Assembly: GCF_000377745.1 (NCBI RefSeq)
Contig: NZ_KB898706.1
Coordinates: forward strand, 310,001-374,000
DNA length: 64,000 nucleotides
Reading direction: 5' to 3'
DNA from: Gilvimarinus chinensis DSM 19667
GTDB taxonomy: Bacteria; Pseudomonadota; Gammaproteobacteria; Pseudomonadales; Cellvibrionaceae
Both the position numbers and the translations under genes were made by a program. A model generated the notes under the pieces. The model did not search any database and was not told the DNA's origin. It was given only the letters and a program-made list of their open reading frames with translations. Positions 26,720-36,954 of the stretch are shown piece after piece; positions within the stretch are counted from its first letter, which is position 1; every line of letters begins with the position of its first letter.

Positions 26720-27265
26720 ATGCTTACTTCCAATAAAAGCAAAAGTTTCAGCGCAGACATTCTTCGCCCCGCGCAATCGCCAGAGGGTGGCTGGGGGTTT
26801 GTGTTGCTACCTGACTCAGCCAGCGAGATCTTGCCTAGGCGGGGGCGGATTTCCGTCAGTGTTCGTGTAAATTCTAAGGAGTTTGTCGCGATGCTGGAGC
26901 CGGATGGCCAAAAAGGTCATTGGCTTAAATTGAATAAGCAAATACTGGACGCGGCCGACCTGAGTTTCGGCCACACAGCGGGTTTTACGATCACATTGTT
27001 GTCGCATGAGCCAGAACCAGAGCTGCCCGAAGACTTTCGCGAAGCGCTCGTCGCCGCGCCTGCTGCAAAGGAAACCTGGAGTAAAACGACGCCTGTCGCA
27101 CAGGTTGACTGGATTCATTGGATTGAATCGGCCAAGCAGGCAAAAACTCGCAATAAGCGTATCAGTGACGCCTGCGATATGCTGGCCGAGGGAAAAACCC
27201 GGGTCTGCTGTTTCGACTCATCTGGCTTTTACAGCAAAGCATTTCGTGCTCCAGAGTCCTTGTAA
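26720..27265 (+). CDS. DUF1905 / YdeI-like protein
   Basis: A 181-residue cytosolic protein. The N-terminal part (about residues 8-95) shows the DUF1905 pattern GGWGFVLLPDSASEILPRRG with later FVAMLEPDGQKGHWLKL; the C-terminal part has the YdeI/OmpD-associated helical pattern (VDWIHWIESAKQAKTRNKRI, DMLAEGKTRVCCFD). Family members have been linked to resistance against antimicrobial peptides, but the biochemical role is unclear. AAGG lies 9 nt before the ATG at 26720, favouring it over 26714. Confidence 0.75.
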   Translation: MLTSNKSKSFSADILRPAQSPEGGWGFVLLPDSASEILPRRGRISVSVRVNSKEFVAMLEPDGQKGHWLKLNKQILDAADLSFGHTAGFTITLLSHEPEPELPEDFREALVAAPAAKETWSKTTPVAQVDWIHWIESAKQAKTRNKRISDACDMLAEGKTRVCCFDSSGFYSKAFRAPESL

Positions 27266-27394
27266 GGCCGCCATTGTTAACTGAATGAAATAATTGCCCG
27301 GTAGGCTTCATTTTATTTGGTTGACGAGGTAACGGATGAGCATGTCGCTGCTTTACAAAATCTGTCGTCATGCAATGGGTGAAAAGCCAAGGCG

Positions 27395-27685
27395 ATGAGG
27401 CGTCTCCGAGATTGGCTGATTACCTTGATAGCGCTGGTGGGGCTGTTGCTTGGCGTCGTACTGTTGTTGTCCCCAATCCCTGTCGGTTTATTGGTGCTCA
27501 CTATCAGTCTGGTGGCGTTACTGTACGCGAACAAACGCTCGCGTCACTTGCTGCAGCAGGCAAGGTCACGTTGGCATAAAATTAATCATACTGTGTATAA
27601 GGTAGAAAAATTATTAGAGCGCCGGTTTCGCAGGCTGTGGTCTGTGATTTCCAGTACCCGGCCGCACGAAGATCGCAACGATTAA
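27395..27685 (+). CDS. Small inner-membrane protein, PGPGW-like
   Basis: A 96-residue protein with two close hydrophobic segments (LITLIALVGLLLGVVLLLS and VGLLVLTISLVALLY) separated by a Pro-rich turn, followed by a basic, Arg-rich cytosolic tail. The architecture suits the small PGPGW-type putative membrane proteins, but the turn motif reads SPIP, so this is tentative. AAGGCG precedes the ATG at short spacing. Function unknown. Confidence 0.5.
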   Translation: MRRLRDWLITLIALVGLLLGVVLLLSPIPVGLLVLTISLVALLYANKRSRHLLQQARSRWHKINHTVYKVEKLLERRFRRLWSVISSTRPHEDRND

Positions 27686-27884
27686 TCGTGGTTATATCTG
27701 CAAGCTTTTAGAGTTTTCTTTTTTTATTAGTTGCTGTCGACCTGTGATAGCTGGTTTGACTCTTTACAGATTTTATAAAATATCGGGTGATGTTTAATGT
27801 TTGTGAAAGCGCCCGTGCGGTTCAGCCGTCTATGATTTACTAACAATCACTGAGCACAAACATCTTCGATACCGCTGCACAGTT

Positions 27885-27909
27885 AAAAGCGCCGTTAAAC
27901 GACGCTTTT
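27885..27909 (-). terminator. Probable terminator of uvrA
   Basis: Read on the minus strand, AAAAGCG and CGCTTTT pair around a short insert that can extend the stem, ending in TTTT, about 20 bases beyond the uvrA stop. This is the expected position and form of a rho-independent terminator. Confidence 0.6.
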
Positions 27910-27928
27910 CAGTTGGGGAATTATCCGC

Positions 27929-30754
<2,826 letters not shown>

Positions 30755-30878
30755 AAGCTCACCTGTGATTTGTTCAAAAACCGCCCATTATACGGTAAAT
30801 GGAAGACAGAGGCCGCTCCGGTGTAGGGCAATCTCTGGTAGAATTCCGCTCTTTTCGACCACTGGTTTAGGTTTATCT

Positions 30879-32240
30879 GTGACACCCGGCACCTCTCAGT
30901 TTGAACGCCGCGCTGTGATGGCGTTGTCTTCGCTCTATGCGTTTCGCATGTTAGGGCTTTTTATGGTGTTGCCGGTATTGAGTGTGTACGGCGCACAGTA
31001 CACTGGGGCCAGTGCGGCGCTGCTGGGGTTGGCGCTGGGTGCTTATGGGGCGTCTCAGGCGCTGCTGCAAATTCCCTTCGGCGTGCTCTCGGATAAAATT
31101 GGTCGCAAGCCCGTGATTATTACCGGGCTGCTTATTTTTATTCTCGGCTCGATTATCGCCGCCGTTGCCGATTCCATCTGGGGGCTGATACTGGGGCGCT
31201 TACTGCAGGGCGGTGGGGCTATCGCCAGTGCGGTAATGTCGCTGGTAACCGATTTAACCTCGGATGAAAATCGCACCAAGGCCATGGCCAGCATCGGCGC
31301 CTCCATCGGCGTATCCTTCGCTCTGGCGTTGGTGGTGGGCCCCGCTTTGGCAGGCCTTGGCGGCTTAAGCCTGATTTTTTGGGTAACCGCGGCGCTGGGT
31401 GTGCAGGGCATCATAATCACGTTGTACGTGGTACCGAAGGTGGCCCAGAGCCGTAACCGGCGGCGCGAATCCGGGGCTGTGCCCCAGCTGCTGTGGCAAA
31501 CACTGAAAAACAAAGAGTTGCTGCGCCTGGATGCCGGTATTTTTGCGTTGCATTTTGTGCTGATGGCGAGCTTTGTGGTGGTGCCCTTAATGCTCAGCGG
31601 ACCATTGGGGGTGGCGCGTACACAGCAGTGGCTGATTTATTTGCCGGTGTTGGCAGGCTCTTTTATTGCCATGTTGCCGCTGATCATCGTGGCCGAAAAA
31701 CGTCGCAAAATGAAACCGGTGTTTTTGTTGGCGGTGGGGCTGCTAGCCTTGTCGTTACTCTGGTTGGCGCTAGTGCCGAAGGCATTAGTCTGGTGGTTGG
31801 TGGGGTTATTTGCCTTTTTTATGGCTTTTAACCTGCTTGAGGCTACCTTGCCATCGCTGGTCAGCAAATTGGCTCCGGCAGGCTCCAAGGGCACAGCTAC
31901 AGGTATCTACTCGACGGCCCAGTTTTTTGGGGCCTTTTGTGGCGGGGCTGTGGGCGGCATCTTGTATCAGCAGGGTGATGCAGCTTTAGTGCTGGGAGCC
32001 TGCGCTTTAGTGGTTGGCCTGTGGTGGCTATTGGCACGGGGGATGGCGCCACCACGCTATTTGGCGAGTATGCTGTTTCCGTTAAATGGCCGCCGCCCAG
32101 ATGTTATTGAGCCTTTGCTGGCGGCGCAAGAAGGGGTTGCCGAGGTGCTGATCGTACCGGACGAAGATATGGTGTACTTAAAGGTGGATTCGCGCCGGGT
32201 GGATCGGGCGGCAATCGCAAAGCTATTGGAATCTGCATAA
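30879..32240 (+). CDS. MFS transporter with C-terminal soluble extension
   Basis: A 453-residue major facilitator with 12 predicted spans. The A-motif GVLSDKIGRKPVI lies between helices 2 and 3, and FRMLGLFMVLPVLSVYG opens helix 1. After the last span, about 50 residues form a soluble tail (EVLIVPDEDMVYLKVDSRRV) with beta-alpha-beta character. The GTG start at 30879 is preferred because the upstream frame runs back into uvrA and gives no transmembrane signal. The uvrA / MFS / ssb order is conserved in Pseudomonas, but the substrate is unknown. Confidence 0.82.
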   Translation: MTPGTSQFERRAVMALSSLYAFRMLGLFMVLPVLSVYGAQYTGASAALLGLALGAYGASQALLQIPFGVLSDKIGRKPVIITGLLIFILGSIIAAVADSIWGLILGRLLQGGGAIASAVMSLVTDLTSDENRTKAMASIGASIGVSFALALVVGPALAGLGGLSLIFWVTAALGVQGIIITLYVVPKVAQSRNRRRESGAVPQLLWQTLKNKELLRLDAGIFALHFVLMASFVVVPLMLSGPLGVARTQQWLIYLPVLAGSFIAMLPLIIVAEKRRKMKPVFLLAVGLLALSLLWLALVPKALVWWLVGLFAFFMAFNLLEATLPSLVSKLAPAGSKGTATGIYSTAQFFGAFCGGAVGGILYQQGDAALVLGACALVVGLWWLLARGMAPPRYLASMLFPLNGRRPDVIEPLLAAQEGVAEVLIVPDEDMVYLKVDSRRVDRAAIAKLLESA

Positions 32241-32301
32241 TTCGGCCACTGTGATAAAGTGGCCCGCTAATGAATGACGACGAAATTCTCAGGAGAAAAC
32301 T

Positions 32302-32892
32302 ATGGCATCGCGTGGCGTAAATAAAGTCATCTTGGTGGGAAATCTGGGGCAGGACCCGGAAACCAAATTCATGCCCTCTGGCGGCGCCGTAACCAATGTC
32401 AGTGTGGCGACCTCTGACCAGTGGAAAGATAAAAATACCGGCCAGCCGCAAGAGCGTACCGAGTGGCATCGCGTGGTATTTTTTAATCGGTTGGCAGAAA
32501 TTGCGGGCGAGTATTTGCGCAAAGGCTCAAAAGTTTATATTGAAGGCTCCCTGCGTACCCGCAAGTGGCAGGGGCAAGACGGTCAAGACCGCTACACCAC
32601 GGAAATTGTTGCCAGCGAAATGCAAATGCTGGATTCACGCGGTGGCGACGGCGGTGGTAACTATGGCCAGGATAATTACGGCGGCGGCCAGAACTTTGGT
32701 GGTGGCCAGCAAAATTACGGTGGCGGTCAGCAAAACTACGGCGCTCCGGCTGCGGCAGCTGGAGCCGCGGCGGGCGGTTTTAACCAGCCTCAGGGCCAGC
32801 CCAATCAACAACAAGCCCCTCAGCAGCCACCGGCACAACCTCAGCCTCCGGCTGGTGGTTTTGACAGCTTTGATGATGATATTCCGTTCTAG
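32302..32892 (+). CDS. ssb: Single-stranded DNA-binding protein
   Basis: A 196-residue SSB. The OB fold (about residues 1-112) shows [16 protein letters not shown] and [22 protein letters not shown] long Gly/Asn/Gln/Tyr-rich linker with repeated NYGGGQQ units and a Pro/Gln stretch precedes the acidic tip FDDDIPF, which recruits repair and replication partners. AGGAGA precedes the ATG. It lies 61 bp after the MFS gene in the same direction. Confidence 0.96.
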   Translation: MASRGVNKVILVGNLGQDPETKFMPSGGAVTNVSVATSDQWKDKNTGQPQERTEWHRVVFFNRLAEIAGEYLRKGSKVYIEGSLRTRKWQGQDGQDRYTTEIVASEMQMLDSRGGDGGGNYGQDNYGGGQNFGGGQQNYGGGQQNYGAPAAAAGAAAGGFNQPQGQPNQQQAPQQPPAQPQPPAGGFDSFDDDIPF

Positions 32893-32909
32893 CGATTCCC
32901 AGAGTGTAC

Positions 32910-32942
32910 AGAAAGCCCCGTTAACCGGGGCTTTCTTGGTTT
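32910..32942 (+). terminator. Rho-independent terminator of ssb
   Basis: Perfect stem AGAAAGCCCCG (32910-32920) / CGGGGCTTTCT (32926-32936) with TTAAC loop, followed by TGGTTT. It lies 18 bases after the stop. Confidence 0.88.
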
Positions 32943-33173
32943 AATGGGGTCGTAAATTACTGATCTGATTTCAAGAAGTTTTCAACGCCCATGTAAATTG
33001 CAAACTTTTGGGAGCTTTGAGGTGAGGTGGTGTTTTTCTTAGAGGTAATTTGTGTCTTATAGGGGGCCATATTAGCTTCAGGGCCTCGCGTTTGCTGGCT
33101 AATATGACTGCATTGAAAGATGAAAAAGATTGCCAGTAAATAAACTGTTGGTCTTGTGGCGACGCCGTGAATG

Positions 33174-34271
33174 CTATATTTCCCAGCCAATCCCAACACT
33201 TAAGCGGTAGTCATTTTTTTCTGGAATATTGCCTTCCTTATCTGGCTGCGGTTCGGATGTTCTGTCCCAGTAGGCGTTAATGTCTAGGTCGATGGTGTCG
33301 GTGAGGTCGAAGCTAAAGCCCATCAATAGGTGGTGGTTCTCTTTGCCGGATTCGGTAGAGGAGAAAATAACCTGATAAGTAAGCTTTATATCAATGTCGT
33401 CGGTTACTTCGTGAGAGTATTGAGTGGCGGTAAAAAATGCGGCTGAACCCAAGGGGTTGGTGGCGGCAGTGTTAACGTATTTTACTCTTTGATAGGCAGG
33501 CCCTGCGGCTACAGCCCAGTTAAGAGAGTAGCGCTCATAGATGAAATAGCCTATCCCGCCGCCAGCCGTCCACTGGTAGTCAACATTTTGAAAAGGATCG
33601 CTATAAAACTCGACGAAAAAAGGGCGCCAAAACCAATCTTTATTCCAGCGTTTATCCCATATTAAATTCACTCTGTCTTCGTTTGTACTGGTAACATCGT
33701 CAGTAGATGAGTAGTGCCCCTGGTAGGTGAACTGAACTCTGTTTAAAGCAGTCTGCCCCACTAAGTTGACATTCATGCTTAAGTCTTCCTGATTTACGTT
33801 TCCTTCGCGTAGATTGAGCCCTATACTTAAGTCGCCAGACCATAAGTCCTGACGTTTTTTTTCGCCCGATGCAATATTCAAAACATCATCAAACGAAAAC
33901 TCGGCATCCACTTCTTCAACGTACAACCTGCCATTTTTAGTTTGAATTCTACCAACCACTGTTGTGAAATCGGAAAGAAGTACCGCCATAACCCGATTGG
34001 TATAAATCGATTCTATGTTGTCCCATTTAATGGTCAGAGCATCCAGCTTGCTGCTATCGAAATAGAGCTTGAAGTTGTCCATTCTATCGATGTCGCCTTT
34101 TAACCATTCTCCTGATGTCAGCTGTATCCAATCCCAAGGCGCGGCCAAATCGACCGAGACAGGTTCGTAGTTAGATTGAGTTGTACTCTCAGCGTTAGAA
34201 GCCGTCGATACAGTGACAGCGAGTAAAAAGATAAAAATATACTTAAATACCGCAGGAATCAGACTATCCAT
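33174..34271 (-). CDS. DUF481 (YdiY-like) exported beta-rich protein
   Basis: A 365-residue protein with an N-terminal signal-like segment (about residues 8-27). The first third has the motif LTSGEWLKGDIDRMDNFKLY seen before DUF481 domains; from about residue 140 the DUF481 barrel follows (WSGDLSIGLNLREGN, GGGIGYFIYERYSLN, LMGFSFDLTDTIDLDINAYW), ending in VGIGWEI. DUF481 proteins are outer-membrane or periplasmic and poorly characterised; some are acid- or salt-inducible. It is the distal gene of the minus-strand sulfatase cluster, 39 bp after the PLD gene. Confidence 0.82.
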   Translation of the reverse strand: MDSLIPAVFKYIFIFLLAVTVSTASNAESTTQSNYEPVSVDLAAPWDWIQLTSGEWLKGDIDRMDNFKLYFDSSKLDALTIKWDNIESIYTNRVMAVLLSDFTTVVGRIQTKNGRLYVEEVDAEFSFDDVLNIASGEKKRQDLWSGDLSIGLNLREGNVNQEDLSMNVNLVGQTALNRVQFTYQGHYSSTDDVTSTNEDRVNLIWDKRWNKDWFWRPFFVEFYSDPFQNVDYQWTAGGGIGYFIYERYSLNWAVAAGPAYQRVKYVNTAATNPLGSAAFFTATQYSHEVTDDIDIKLTYQVIFSSTESGKENHHLLMGFSFDLTDTIDLDINAYWDRTSEPQPDKEGNIPEKNDYRLSVGIGWEI

Positions 34272-34310
34272 GAGTCAATACCACTGAAGGTCGAGTGTCC
34301 ATGTTGTCAG

Positions 34311-35885
34311 TTAGAGTTCGGATTCTGGCACGATAATCGAAAGGAAGTTAACCCAAAAATTATCCCATGAAGATACTTCGGGCGCGGAGTCGAACGTCAC
34401 ACGCTCTCCGTTTACAAGTGTCTCCCACGTCTCATCGCCGTTATCATCCAGGTATACTCGATAGCCCCACCCATCCGTAAGTTCATTAAAACCATCTGAC
34501 AGAAGTTTATAGTAAGAAGGGGTTTCAAATACTATTCCTAGTTCTGTATTCAAAAAAGCAGACCTAGGGTCTAAATTAAATGAACCGACAAAGAAGTAGT
34601 TGGCGTCAATTCCCAAATATTTTCCGTGCAAGCTTGAACTGGATGATCCGCTCCACTCTCCGCCGCCTTTGCTTTTGTCTCTTTTGGATGTTGGCATCAA
34701 CTCGTATACCTCGACGCCGCCCTTGATTAACTCCTCCCTGTAGTTGATATATCCGGCGTAAACTATCGGCACATCGTTACTTGCTAGCGAGTTAGTAAGA
34801 ACCTTAACAGTAAGGCCTTGCTGAGCTTTGTTCACTAAAAGATCGGTCAGTTTATCTCCGGGAACAAAGTATGGAGAAACTATTAATATTTCCCGCTGTG
34901 CGGACTGTAAGAGTTCTATTATTTTCGGTGCCAGGTAGCTATCCCTGTCGGGGTGCGTGTGCTCTACTGTGGATGGTTTGTCATGCCAGAATTGCCAACC
35001 GCTCCAGACCACACCTTTTCCTCCAAGGTCGTCCTCTATCTTTGATTGGCTCAGTTCAATTGAATTTCTTAGTTCAGACTCAAGACTCTTGTGTAAGTAG
35101 ATTTCAAGCGTTTGTCGGTAATTAGCGTAGTCTTCGTCAGTTACTTCTATGTCAGTTGCTATCTGGCCAAGCGGGTATGCCCATTGGCTGCTCCAGAATT
35201 CGTCAAAAGAAGCGTTGACCTCCTTAGCAGCGCTTCCAGAAACTAAAACGTCTAAGTCGCTAAACCCTATTCTATCTCCAGTTTCAAAATATTCATCGCC
35301 GATGTTTCTACCGCCAATAATGCTGACAATCCTGTCTGCGGTGAGAGATTTATTGTGCATTCGATGGTCAAGCCTGGTGGAGTCGGTAAGGAAGTTCCAC
35401 CACCGAACATTGCGGTTTATAAAAGGATTGAATAGTCGAATATCAATGTTTTGATTTGCCTGCAAAAGCGATAGAAGACGATCTTTTCCCGGCGTGTCTA
35501 TGTCATCCAGTAATAATCTAACTTTTACTCCACGGTCAGCTGCGTTGAGTAAACTGTTAAACAGCAATCTTCCTGAAAGATCGTCGTGCCAAATATAATA
35601 TTGAAGGTCCAGGCTGACCTCGGCTTGGTCGATCAGGGCGAGACGAGCCGCCAGGGCATCAACGCCACTTTCTAATGCATAGAATCCCGATTTACCTGAG
35701 TGCTTAGCACTTGCTTGCTTGACTTGCTGATGCAGCTTGCTGCTTTCTAACTCGGCGTGACTTGGGGGGGGAAACTGGTTAGGGGTGGCAAGTCGATCGG
35801 GGAGCGAAGAGCAGGCAGCGACGAGCGCTGCCAAATATATTATTAAAATTCTGGTGGCACTCAGCACTATACGAGATAAATTCAT
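34311..35885 (-). CDS. Phospholipase D-family lipoprotein (ClsC-like)
   Basis: A 524-residue protein with two intact HKD motifs, HNKSLTAD and HGKYLGID, each followed by the expected GGRNIGDEYF and GSFNLDPRS segments, so a transphosphatidylation or phosphodiesterase active site is complete. The N-terminus ends in a lipobox (LAALVAACSS), predicting a lipoprotein. The closest well-known relatives are ClsC/YmdC cardiolipin synthases, which are cytosol-facing; the lipobox argues for a periplasmic role. It lies in the sulfatase cluster 63 bp after the SphA-like gene. Confidence 0.85.
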   Translation of the reverse strand: MNLSRIVLSATRILIIYLAALVAACSSLPDRLATPNQFPPPSHAELESSKLHQQVKQASAKHSGKSGFYALESGVDALAARLALIDQAEVSLDLQYYIWHDDLSGRLLFNSLLNAADRGVKVRLLLDDIDTPGKDRLLSLLQANQNIDIRLFNPFINRNVRWWNFLTDSTRLDHRMHNKSLTADRIVSIIGGRNIGDEYFETGDRIGFSDLDVLVSGSAAKEVNASFDEFWSSQWAYPLGQIATDIEVTDEDYANYRQTLEIYLHKSLESELRNSIELSQSKIEDDLGGKGVVWSGWQFWHDKPSTVEHTHPDRDSYLAPKIIELLQSAQREILIVSPYFVPGDKLTDLLVNKAQQGLTVKVLTNSLASNDVPIVYAGYINYREELIKGGVEVYELMPTSKRDKSKGGGEWSGSSSSSLHGKYLGIDANYFFVGSFNLDPRSAFLNTELGIVFETPSYYKLLSDGFNELTDGWGYRVYLDDNGDETWETLVNGERVTFDSAPEVSSWDNFWVNFLSIIVPESEL

Positions 35886-35948
35886 ATTAATGTGTCTATT
35901 CTTGTATAAAAATACGTACTCATACTGGCTTGCTTGCCAATCACACCT

Positions 35949-36917
35949 TTACAAAGGTGCAGACAACGTTAACCAGGTGTTCCAGCCTTCGGGCCGTTTA
36001 TCGGCGTCAAACTCATAGTACCCTTTCAGATTTAAGTACCATTTCCCGTCGCCCATTAGCCAGCCAAATTCCGGCCCTACTGATGCAACACTGGACTTAA
36101 AGTCACCTAGCTTGGCTCCCTTACCGCTATCGCCTGTGACTTGCTGGTAGACATACCCAACTAACCCCAAGTGAAAGCTTTCCGATAAGAACTGGGAGGC
36201 GGCCCAATCAAAATGCATGCTGACCCCATTTTGATAGTCGGTGTCCGGGTTTTCGAAATTATAATTTACCCCTAAAACACCGGAGAACTCTCGGCCGTTG
36301 TCGTTGTTCAGGTAGGTGTAGCCTCCGCCGATATCCAGCGCCCAATGGTTGGTGCCGATATTTGCGAGAGCATCTTTACTGTATTCGCCAACCGGTACTC
36401 CGGCCATGGCGTAGGTCATATAGTTATGAACACCGCTATTCCAACGAACCGTAGCGGCCGGATATAAATCGCCAATTCCAGAAGAGGAATCGCTTAGATG
36501 ACGTGTTGCAGTGGTTGAGTCCACTCGGGTTAACGTAGAGTCAACCGCAACATCCACCTGCCCAGCCACCCCGGTAATAGAAAGACTAAGCTGGCCGCCA
36601 TTCCAGATGGGATCGCTAAATGCATAGCTGGGTGCTAAAAACAGTAGGTCCGCCCTTGTGTCCAGACCGGCGACAATATTACCGCCCAAGGGAAATTCTC
36701 GACTGGACTCCGCATCCGCCGATAAGTGATAGTAAACGGCGCCTAACGACCAACCTTCACTTACCGGCGCTGCTGAAAAGCTACCAAACTGGCCTGGGAG
36801 CCAAAAGCTCACTCCCCCTTCGTCCGCGAGCGCGGACGAGGGGGAGTTCAAGGCCAGAATGGAGATGCCTAACAGTGGGAACATCACTTTTTTCTTTAAA
36901 CTGTTATAAGTTTCCAT
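35949..36917 (-). CDS. SphA-like / phenol-degradation-type outer-membrane channel
   Basis: A 322-residue exported protein. A signal peptide (about residues 1-32, ending SSALADE) is followed by GGVSFWLPGQFGSFSAAP, the opening typical of the SphA / phenol meta-pathway (COG4313) family, then a strand-rich barrel ending WNTWLTLSAPL. Members accompany aromatic-degradation genes and are thought to pass hydrophobic compounds through the outer membrane. AAGGAGT precedes the ATG. It lies 37 bp downstream of the arylsulfatase gene, which suggests uptake of a sulfated hydrophobic substrate. Confidence 0.82.
   Translation of the reverse strand: METYNSLKKKVMFPLLGISILALNSPSSALADEGGVSFWLPGQFGSFSAAPVSEGWSLGAVYYHLSADAESSREFPLGGNIVAGLDTRADLLFLAPSYAFSDPIWNGGQLSLSITGVAGQVDVAVDSTLTRVDSTTATRHLSDSSSGIGDLYPAATVRWNSGVHNYMTYAMAGVPVGEYSKDALANIGTNHWALDIGGGYTYLNNDNGREFSGVLGVNYNFENPDTDYQNGVSMHFDWAASQFLSESFHLGLVGYVYQQVTGDSGKGAKLGDFKSSVASVGPEFGWLMGDGKWYLNLKGYYEFDADKRPEGWNTWLTLSAPL
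36811..36847. repeat. Strong hairpin inside the SphA-like signal-peptide region
   Basis: A 16-bp stem with one bulged base (ACTCCCCCT... against ...AGGGGGAGT), 4-nt loop GAGC, lies within codons for the signal-peptide end (about residues 24-36). It is exceptional for a coding region and could slow translation near the start. Confidence 0.7.
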
Positions 36918-36954
36918 TCTGTTTGATACTCCTTACTTTTCGATAACAAACCCG

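Noticed and set aside
30755-30878. LexA (SOS) box in the uvrA/MFS gap
   Set aside because: No CTGT-N8-ACAG match was found; the closest, CGGT-N9-ACAG, has the wrong base and spacing.
32957-33199. 80-residue minus-strand ORF with a hydrophobic N-terminus after the DUF481 gene
   Set aside because: GTG start inside the end of the DUF481 gene, no ribosome-binding site, no family pattern. The region is better read as the non-coding gap between convergent units.
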